Shown: positions 56,670 through 64,000 of the stretch, piece by piece
Layout: every line of letters starts with the position of its first letter
Numbering within the stretch: position 1 is the stretch's first letter
Assembly (NCBI GenBank): GCA_031769625.1
Contig: JAUIMM010000135.1
Span: forward strand, 3,910,001-3,974,000
Origin: Taudactylus pleione
Taxonomy: Eukaryota; Chordata; Amphibia; Anura; Myobatrachidae
Direction: 5' to 3'
DNA length: 64,000 nucleotides
Program-made: the position numbers and the translations under genes
The notes under the pieces: model-generated
What the model was told of the DNA's origin: nothing
Databases searched by the model: none
Seen by the model: the letters and a program-made list of their open reading frames with translations, nothing else

Positions 56670-57840
56670 GTAAGTATTCAAGTTTTTATTTTAAACTTTA
56701 AATTTTTAACTAAAAGAAAATTGGGTAAATATATATACTAAGCGGGAAGCTATCAAATATGCTGATTGTCTGCAGTGTTGCCTGTCGGATTTAAAATGGT
56801 AAAAATATTAAATGCAAAAGCATCAACCTATTGGCAGATTCTATAACTCGCGGCTTAGTAAATATATGCCAATATCTTGCTATAAAGTATAATGATATAT
56901 TATATTCTTAAAAATATAATAGTACACAGTCATTTTTAATGATATAATACTGTTCATGATCTATATTAATGTATAGATATAGCTTTAAAGGAGATAGTTA
57001 TACATTTTTATATATTTTGTACACTATTTTTCTTTTTTGAGATAGTCAATACCACACCATACACTGAACTATAGAATCAATGTCCACTGTAGTCACAGAC
57101 TTGAACATCATCAGCCAGAGGCATTTTAAGAAAGGAGGGGGCCCATGTGCAGGAGTCTACTGCTCATGGGCAGGTCTCCAGCAACATGGCTCACACGCCC
57201 TGTTCCCAAAATATCTCTACTGTGCATGTGCGAATCACTGGGAAAATGGCTACGGCGGACATTTTTTCTGTGATTTCTGCAGCTCTGCAGTAAGTATATT
57301 TATACAGATGCAGGGAGTGTGGTATGTGGGCCCCTCTGGAGCCGTGTGTACCGCACACCTTGCACCCACATAGATATGCCAGTGTCATCAGCAAAAGGCC
57401 ATTATTGTTGTTGTTATCAGCCAAGTCACCTCAACCACCCCAACCCCTCAACTGCTCAGCTCCTCTTGTCCCCACCCCCTCCTGTCTGCTCCCCATTATA
57501 TATATGCCTCTTTTTCCCGGTCCTTTTCAATCGTGTCACTGCAACACATGACTGCACGTCACACCTATTGTGCATCTCTCCACACAATGACAAGATGCAC
57601 ATTAGGTGTGATGTGCATTTATGCGCTGGAGTACAGATGGCAGCCATTTTAGTTAGGACGCCTCCCTAAAGGAGCCAGTATAGAGTATACGTAGTAGTGC
57701 TCTCCGGCTTCAACCACCCCACCTCACTGCATGCTTCTCCAAGTTACACAAACATTTACTTTCAGCTTTCTTGTAGCAAACTGTAAAAAATTAAGGGTTA
57801 GTCAAGCGAGAAATCATCAGCATATAAAAATGGTTCTAGT
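56670..57840. other. MS4A intron after exon 5, unassigned
   Basis: No exon coding a TM4-like hydrophobic segment with splice sites is found. GTGTGGTATGTGGGCCCCTC at about 57317 resembles the interior of the hAT-like repeat at 7650. Confidence 0.5.
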
Positions 57841-57844
57841 CCAC

Positions 57845-60065
57845 ATTTATTGGTAAAGAAATCAGCAAGACTCCCCTCACTGACTGTCCAGACCATATCA
57901 GCAGTCTCTTTGTTCACTAAGTCACAACTGCTGTTACTTTCAACACTGTCGATGTCTTCAACACCTGTGAATTCAATTTATGCAAAGTATATTTATCTGT
58001 TTTGGACTTCCACTCACACCAGTCAATTCTTGACTTTGGTTTCTGGATGTCTTGAGGTTCACTGAATACAATATATGCAAATTCCTCTTTCATCTTTTCA
58101 GTGGTTTTCCAAAATTTGATCTCGCAGTTCTTTTCTGTGGTTGGATATCCACACTGGTAGCCTTTGGTTTAGAGTTGTATCCAGCTGCTGGCATATTCAG
58201 TGATACATACTTGCTTTTCATTTCAAATTCTAGCTTTTTTTTCATTTGTGCTTTTTCTTTAAATATGACATATCTTGACTTGACAAGCTTTTTTGGTACT
58301 TGGATTCCAGAGTCTGTATCCTTTACTTGCATGGCAATAACCAAGCATGATACACTTCATGACCTTTGAATTCAGCTTGCATCTTCTACTCAGGTAGTAC
58401 TTCCAAATGTTCTGAGATGCTTACATTTGGTTTTCTTCCTGACCACGCTTCAATTGATGTTTTGGCAGCTGTGGGAATATAAAATTTCAGGTAAACTTCT
58501 GTTGACACTGCTTCCATCCAAAATAGCTTATTTGGGCCTGTATCCTTCAGCATACATCTGGTGCTCTCCACCAGTGTGTGATTTATTCACTCGCCCACAC
58601 TGTTTTGTTTAGAAGCATACACCATGATATTCAACTCAATATCTCTTTAGGAAGAATTCCATTTTTTGGTTAAAATATTCTCCATCATTGTCAGACCTTA
58701 AGGTATTTAGGCTGTGACTTGTTTGATTTTCTACAATTCTCTTGTAGTCTGCAATTTTCTCACTTCTTCAAACTTCTATTTAAGAAGTTATATGTGTGTC
58801 ATTCTTATGAAGTCATCAATAAACATTATAAAGTACCTGTATCCACATTTTGACTTGATTCCATTGAGCCACACACAGCTGTATGTACTAACTCTAGTGG
58901 TGCTTCAGCTCTGCTTGCTGTCTTTGGAAATAGCTGACGGCTTTGTTTTCCTGTTATACAGCTTTCAAATCCGGATTTCTCTGTATCAGCACTGATATTC
59001 CTGTAACCATCCCATTGAGTAATGTTTTAACACTGTTATAAAAAATGTGACCAAATATTCTATGCCAAAATTTCATAGACTGTGACTCAGTTGTCATCAT
59101 CACATAACACTGCTATGTGTCAAGGATGTATCATTGACAGGACGGGTCGGCACCGGTTGCTATCATGGTCCCTTTTCTGTTCAGTGCTTGGCAATTCCTC
59201 TTGTGAAATGAACTGTGTGACCTCTTTGCTCCAGGACAATGGCTATGAGAATATTTCCAATATCTGGTACATAAAGCACATATTGGATTTCTGTTACTTT
59301 AGTTTTAGATCCAATTTTGTAGGCAGATAGTGACTATTCCATTTTTTTTGTAGCTGTAAACACCTTATTCCCAATTCCTTTCATTGATATAGGACACATG
59401 TGGCTAGTGTGGTGAACCTTCATTGCAGCTAAAATGCATAGTAGCACCCAAGTCAATATACCAGAAATCTTTTCTGTGGCTGTCATTGACACTCAAAGCT
59501 GATTCATCTCTGCTGCAGCACTTCCTATTCTGCATATTATTTACATTCTTCAATTTACATTCAAATGCTTTGAGACTTATTTTGTGACATATATAACATT
59601 TGTTCTTGAATTTTCTGGGCTTCTCACTTTTAGTGTGCAATACGCTATTCACATCATTTAAATCAACTGGCACACATTCTTGGAATTGTAGCAGTTTTGT
59701 CCTACCAATTTCTGTAGTTAGCTTGGCTGTGTTTGCTTCTATTGCCATTACCAGAAAGTCAAATTTAGATGTTAAGTTCTGTAGTATTGATATGGTGATT
59801 TCTTCATCATCTACCTGAACTCCTACAGATGTTAACTTCTTGGATATAGACATAATTTTGTCAAAGTAGTCACTCATATTTGTGCATTCACATAATTTGG
59901 TATTATACAATACACACCTCAGATCAATTACTCTCATCAGATCCCCATACTTATACACTGTGTTGTCCACATGTTTTGCTGACATTTTGTACTTAAATGA
60001 TTTGTTCTTATGGCTCTCTCTATATCATCTGGGTTCGAACTGTCACCTGGGTCAACTGTAACTTT
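57845..60065 (-). pseudogene. Ty1/Copia retrotransposon remnant (gag-protease-integrase)
   Basis: Minus strand. At 59404-59985 a 193-residue frame shows a Copia Gag (LTSKFDFLVMAIEANTAKL), a damaged zinc knuckle (CYICHKISLKAFECK, with His replaced) and the start of the protease near WYIDLGATMHFSCN. Further along come the pre-integrase segment TGKQSRQLFPKTASRAEAPL (about 58890-58955), an integrase core piece LRSDNDGEYF (about 58685-58715) and LFWMEAVSTEVYLK (58386-58571), then EAWSGRKPNVS. Domain order gag-PR-IN is Copia, not Gypsy. The RT and RNase H part should follow to the left but is not recognised; stops and shifts are frequent. LTRs were not seen. Confidence 0.88.
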
Positions 60066-60729
60066 CCACAACCTTTCACATTTTAATTGCATTTAAAATG
60101 CAAAGTTATTATTTTCTGCATTTCTCAGTTTAATAAACCCATCATGGGTGTAGTTTTTGAACGTATGTTGCACACTGACATAGTTATGCAACTTCACTGT
60201 GTAATTCTCTGGTTAACTCGCTGTGCTAACATGCTGTGCTGGAAACACTTTGTGCTGGATACAACCTGTGTGGAAACACTGATAGATCACTATGTGCTTG
60301 AATATATATATTGCATCTGTATGCTGTTGGGTGTTTACGTGCTTGGGTAAAAAATAATTGTGTATCCAAACAGCTCCGAACAAATAAAAACTACAAGTTC
60401 CACAGCACATAAGCAAATATGATAATGTAGAATTTTTTTTAAAACTAGAGAAAATATATTTTCTACACTCCATATATATAGACAGTCCTAAAGTTGTAAA
60501 TATATAATACTGTTTTTGAACTATCATAGGCAACTTTTAGATGTGCAATGTCCAGTAGAAAGACCTAGAAAGAGTCCTAAACTCCTCAGGCTAAATATAG
60601 GTTTAAAGCCTTGAAGGTATTGTAATTATGTGCAATGCAATAGAGAGAAAAAGTGGTTACTTTATCTGTATGCAATGTAATCCCCACGTTGTATCAGTGT
60701 AGCTGGAATTATAGATCCAAACGGCTCAT
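60066..60729. other. Unassigned AT-rich DNA
   Basis: Includes TGTGCTGGAAACACTTTGTG repeats near 60230. No gene. Confidence 0.45.
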
Positions 60730-61700
60730 TTGGATATAAAAGGTAACAAATTTTATTTTAACCCATATCAAAGCAGATGTATATCAAGGATCAGCGATGT
60801 CAGTTTATCAGGTGAAGCTGTATTCCAATATTCAAACATAGTCCTCCTTCCCAAAGACTTATGGCAGTTCCAGCTCAGGAAGGTAAAAAGTAATTTCAGC
60901 AGAGATGTGAGTTTGCTCACCGTATCCTCTGGAGGCACGGGTATATGGTCAAACAGACAACCGGCTGATGTTATTCTAACCAAGGATCTTGGAAGTCTCT
61001 AGCCTCTATCCTCCCTCCACTGTTGACTACTCTGAAGTGGGTTAGGGGTAACAACGTATCCCACAAGGAAAATTATGACCACTTACACCTGCTGCACCCG
61101 ACGCATTTCGACCCTGGTGGGTCTTTGTCAAGGCACAGGTGGATGTGGTCAGATGGTCATTTAAATGCTCACAGAGTTTCAGCATGCATACTACAGGAAT
61201 CATTAAACAAACACATGTCCCCTGGTTGTTAAAGGAACCTATACATACATACTGTATATACTTCAATACTAAAAGGTGTGATATCTTGCAAAATACATAA
61301 GTATATACCTGTACATACAATTTATCTAAGAGGATAGTAAATCAGGAATCATTTCAAGAATCATTTGAGTTTGAAATCTGAGTTGAGCCCCTTAGGACTA
61401 ATGGAGCTCAACTCAGAGATCCAGCGCATTTCTGCTTGCGCTAGAGTCACTTCAACATGACTCTGTCTCCAATTCCCTTTGATTTGTTCTATAACCTTAA
61501 AACTTGTTATATCATTAATAGAGCCGGAGTGATGTTTTTAAAGTGTGCAGTCACGCAGTGAATTTATACCCAATTCTTGATATTACGCAGGTGCTCACCC
61601 ATCCTCATCTTAAAGTGTCTGCTTGTCTTGCCTATATCCTGTTCTGCTTTTGTAGGTAACAAACTGCTTTATTTTATACTCCTTGTTTTGTAGACACCTA
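60730..61700 (-). pseudogene. Penelope-like element, GIY-YIG end and 3' region
   Basis: Minus strand. Between about 61690 and 61350 the translation shows DIGKTSRHFKMRMGEHLRNI and, further on, EMRWISELSSISPKGLNSD. These are the GIY-YIG endonuclease and the C-terminal PKGLN motif typical of Penelope-like elements. The 3' region (61140-60730) contains the CCTTGACAAAGACCCACC...GAAATGCGTCGG segment common next to such elements in frogs. The RT part is missing. Confidence 0.75.
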
Positions 61701-61758
61701 TGGAAAATTGATAATAGATGATTTAGAAAAAATAAATAAGCATAAAGAGAGTAACAAC

Positions 61759-62509
61759 CAGTGGTGTATCTAGGGGGGATAGAGCAGGGCACATGCCCTA
61801 GGTGCCGTCGGATCAGAGGCCTATTGCCTGGGGGGGTCCCCACCCGGGATCCAGGACACTTGTTTCAAGTCAGTGGAGTGTAGTCCACACTACACAGTAA
61901 CAAACACCACCGACGGCGCCGGGTATTACACTCGTACTACCTGGCGGTGGTGTGTTTGTTTTGGCAGCGTCAGCCAGATTGAAGCCGGGCTGGAGCTCCA
62001 CCTTCCGGCTCCCGCAGTGGGTGATGGGAAAGATGTCATGATGTTTCTCCCATAGAACAAAGCAGGCCAGCAGCACGGAGGACGCAGGAGCAGGGATTCA
62101 GGTAAGTGTGTTTTTTTTGTGTGTGTCTTTATCCTATATATGTAAGAGGCACTGACACTGCATAGGGGGGCCACAAATGGGGGCACTGTATAAGGGTCAC
62201 TACTGGGGACACTATATAAGGGGCACTACTACAGGGGGCACTGCATAAGGAGCACTGCTACTGGGGACATTGCATAATGGGCAAGTCTATAGTAGGCATT
62301 ACAAGAGGGGCATTACTACTGGGGGCATTAAGGTGCATATGGAATGGAATGTTCCCAGAGTGACGAGAAGTGGTGGTGTGTCATGTTGCCACGCCCCCAT
62401 TTTCCAGTGGGCACACCCTTTGTGGCATGCACCAACGCCCACTTTTTGGTGGGGGGGGGGCTTTATTTTTAACTTGCCCTGGGCTCCAAATACCCTAGTT
62501 ACGCCACTG
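61759..62509. mobile_element. 751-bp hAT-type MITE with perfect 8-bp duplication
   Basis: Ends CAGTGGTGTATCTAGGG and CCCTAGTTACGCCACTG are inverted; GTAACAAC flanks both sides exactly (61751-61758, 62510-62517). The interior has GGGGCACTACT-type units (62160-62330) like the larger element at 39219, and a (G)n stretch at 62449-62460. No transposase. Confidence 0.93.
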
Positions 62510-62542
62510 GTAACAACCAACACAAACCACTAAATATGCCTA

Positions 62543-62990
62543 GGGTCCGTATTCAATTAGCTGCGAAAAGCTGAGATCCTCAGAAAACTATCGCGGATTG
62601 CGACTTTTCACCAGGCGGAAACTTATCTCTGTATTCAATGCCAAATAGTTTTCGCGTACGCGGAAACTCAATGCAATGTAATACGCAAAAAAGATTCGCC
62701 TCTGAACAGATGGAGAATAAACACAACTTAAGTACCCCAAATAGCTTTATTAGGGCTATTCGGGGGCATCTACAATGATCCCCAATGTTAGCTCATCTTT
62801 TTGGGGGTGTCAGGCTGATTTTCCCAATTCTGACAGCACTTTTCACCTGATTCACATTCGCTGGGTTGCATTTTTGCTTGCTTTCAAATTGAATACGGCA
62901 AAAAGCGGGGGCGCACATGAAAAGTTTTCGCGTCCAAAAGTACGGCATGCAAAACTTTTCTGCAGGTGTGAAACTAATTGAATACTGCCC
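62543..62990. mobile_element. MITE with GGGTCCGTATTCAATTAG ends
   Basis: Left GGGTCCGTATTCAATTAG and right CTAATTGAATACTGCCC are inverted; inner motifs TTTTCGCGTACGCGGAAAC and GTATTCAAT recur. TA flanks both sides, so the duplication is TA or CTA-like. Confidence 0.75.
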
Positions 62991-63023
62991 TAAGGCTGAA
63001 AGAGAGTAAGTGAAACATCTAAA

Positions 63024-63376
63024 GGTGTCTACACACATAGCGATGTGCTCACGATCCGACATCGTGCACGATTCCCCTTGAAAACTCTCCTCGGCAGCTC
63101 TGCACACGATTTGGTGTTTGCAGTGTCCAATCTTCAAACGATCTATCGTGCATCCAGACTTTTCTCCAGTGTATTGGGTCCCAGGTTGTCAGATCTGCCC
63201 TACAGCACGGCAGATCTGACGATGCGATGTACGACCAGCGGGAACGCGCATCGCATCGTGATCGTGAGTGGGGACTCATGATTTACTTACGATTTGGGCT
63301 TATTTTACACAATCTGTTGTTACGATGTGTCGGAATCGGCCAGATCATGTAAAATATCGCAAAGTGTGTAGGCACC
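63024..63376. mobile_element. Harbinger-like MITE with GGTGTCTACACAC ends
   Basis: Ends GGTGTCTACACACATAG and AAGTGTGTAGGCACC are inverted, with TAA on both sides (63020-63022 and 63377-63379, one extra A on the left). The interior has ACGATCCGACATCGTGC and CAGATCTG...CAGATCTG palindromes, as in the copies at 34252 and 46486. Confidence 0.8.
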
Positions 63377-63439
63377 TAAAGAGACAATCCAACTATTACT
63401 ATCAAGCCAGCTGATAAGTTTGGGGGGGGGGGGGGGGTT

Positions 63440-64000
63440 GTAGTCATGAGCACGGAAGACTATGAGAATAAAATGAGAGACCTGTTGTTGGATAAAGAAG
63501 CCTATATTCCATTGAAATAAAATTATATGGAAGGGTATTGAAAAGAATCTATTTAATTTGGTGGATAAATAACATGAGAAAGTGGTATTAACGGATAAGG
63601 AATGTGAATTAATTACAGTTCAAGATCCTGTGATATTTGTTATTTATGGCTTACCAAGACTCCACTAATAACCCGCCATTAAAACCGATCGTAGCAGGCA
63701 TTGGCTTTGTCATGGTGAATTTATCTCAAGTTACAGACTACTATCTTCAGCCCTGGGCATGTAAAAGGAAACATAACTAAAAGCCACCACAGATATCATC
63801 CAGAAGTTGTAAAAGGTAACTTCTTAGTAGTGGCTGATGTGGGGTCCGTTTACACAACAATAGCACACGAAAAAGGCCTTCAAGCTGTAGAATTCTTTTT
63901 ACAAAGTGAAGAAATGAATATAGACCTCAAAAACTTTATTTTGCAAGGAATTAGATTAATATGAAAAATAAGTTTGTCTTCTTTAAAGATTAATATTACT
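63440..64000 (+). pseudogene. Penelope-like reverse transcriptase fragment, cut by window end
   Basis: Read across frame changes, the + strand shows VVVMSTEDYENKMRDLL (about 63440), YGLPRLH followed by LKPIVAGIGFVMVNLS (63650-63730), DYYLQPW, KATTDIIQKL and VADVGSLYTTIAHEKGLQ (63830-63885). These follow the order of RT motifs in Penelope-like elements, including the LP-K-IH and the ADV-SLYT catalytic region. Stops and frameshifts are frequent. A (G)n run at 63422-63438 precedes it. The orientation is opposite to the copy at 60730-61700. Confidence 0.75.

Noticed and set aside
58714..58995. Hydrophobic + strand frame considered as the MS4A TM4 exon
   Set aside because: No suitable acceptor or donor, and it lies opposite the Copia integrase coding strand.
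1..64000. tRNA, rRNA or snRNA genes
   Set aside because: No cloverleaf with A and B boxes and no recognisable rRNA or snRNA sequence was found by eye; a covariance-model scan would be needed to exclude diverged copies.

Overview
The window looks like vertebrate, intron-rich, repeat-dominated nuclear DNA, most likely from an anuran amphibian. The evidence is one spliced MS4A-type gene and a repeat mixture typical of large frog genomes: Ty3/Gypsy with long LTRs, L2 LINEs, Penelope-like and Ty1/Copia elements, Tc1, hAT, and hundreds-of-bp hairpin MITEs. The organism assignment is inference. No bacterial features, CRISPR arrays, or tRNA or rRNA genes were recognised.

The one host gene I can support lies on the + strand. 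Four coding exons (21882-22160, 30278-30388, 41263-41319, 56526-56669), all phase 0 with canonical splice sites, encode the N-terminal 197 residues of a membrane-spanning 4-domain subfamily A (MS4A) protein. They cover the cytoplasmic N-terminus, TM1, TM2, the diagnostic 57-nt exon, TM3 and the TM3-TM4 loop. The TM4 exon and C-terminus are not visible and probably lie past 64 kb. The introns (8.1, 10.9 and 15.2 kb) are filled with transposable elements.

Region by region. 0.0-2.6 kb: microsatellites, nested MITEs and a G/T-rich minisatellite. 2.64-5.32 kb: a block (here called X) holding a GCGGCCTAG minisatellite, a Tc1 remnant and a short segment that recurs just upstream of MS4A exon 2. 5.3-7.8 kb: MITEs and unassigned DNA. 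7.83-21.45 kb: a second copy of the block (X'), split by a complete 9.1-kb Ty3/Gypsy element (9256-18370, 2.1-kb LTRs, 4-bp target duplication) and by a MITE (18953-19437); block X preserves both empty sites. 22-30 kb (intron 1): a gag remnant at 26 kb, several MITEs and a minisatellite. 30-41 kb (intron 2): MITEs, a degenerate telomere-like array, an L2 LINE on the minus strand and a 1.7-kb hAT-type element with an expanded internal minisatellite. 41-56.5 kb (intron 3): hAT fragments, a Harbinger-like MITE, an unusual A-B alternating tandem array, a second L2 and a broken hAT transposase. 56.7-64 kb: a Ty1/Copia remnant, two Penelope-like fragments, a hAT element with a perfect 8-bp target duplication and further MITEs.

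No new multi-gene system was found. The most informative structures are the X/X' paralogous block that dates later insertions and overlaps the likely 5' end of the MS4A gene, the two CCAAT-bearing hairpin MITE families that share ends but not cores, and the higher-order tandem array at 47.2-48.1 kb.
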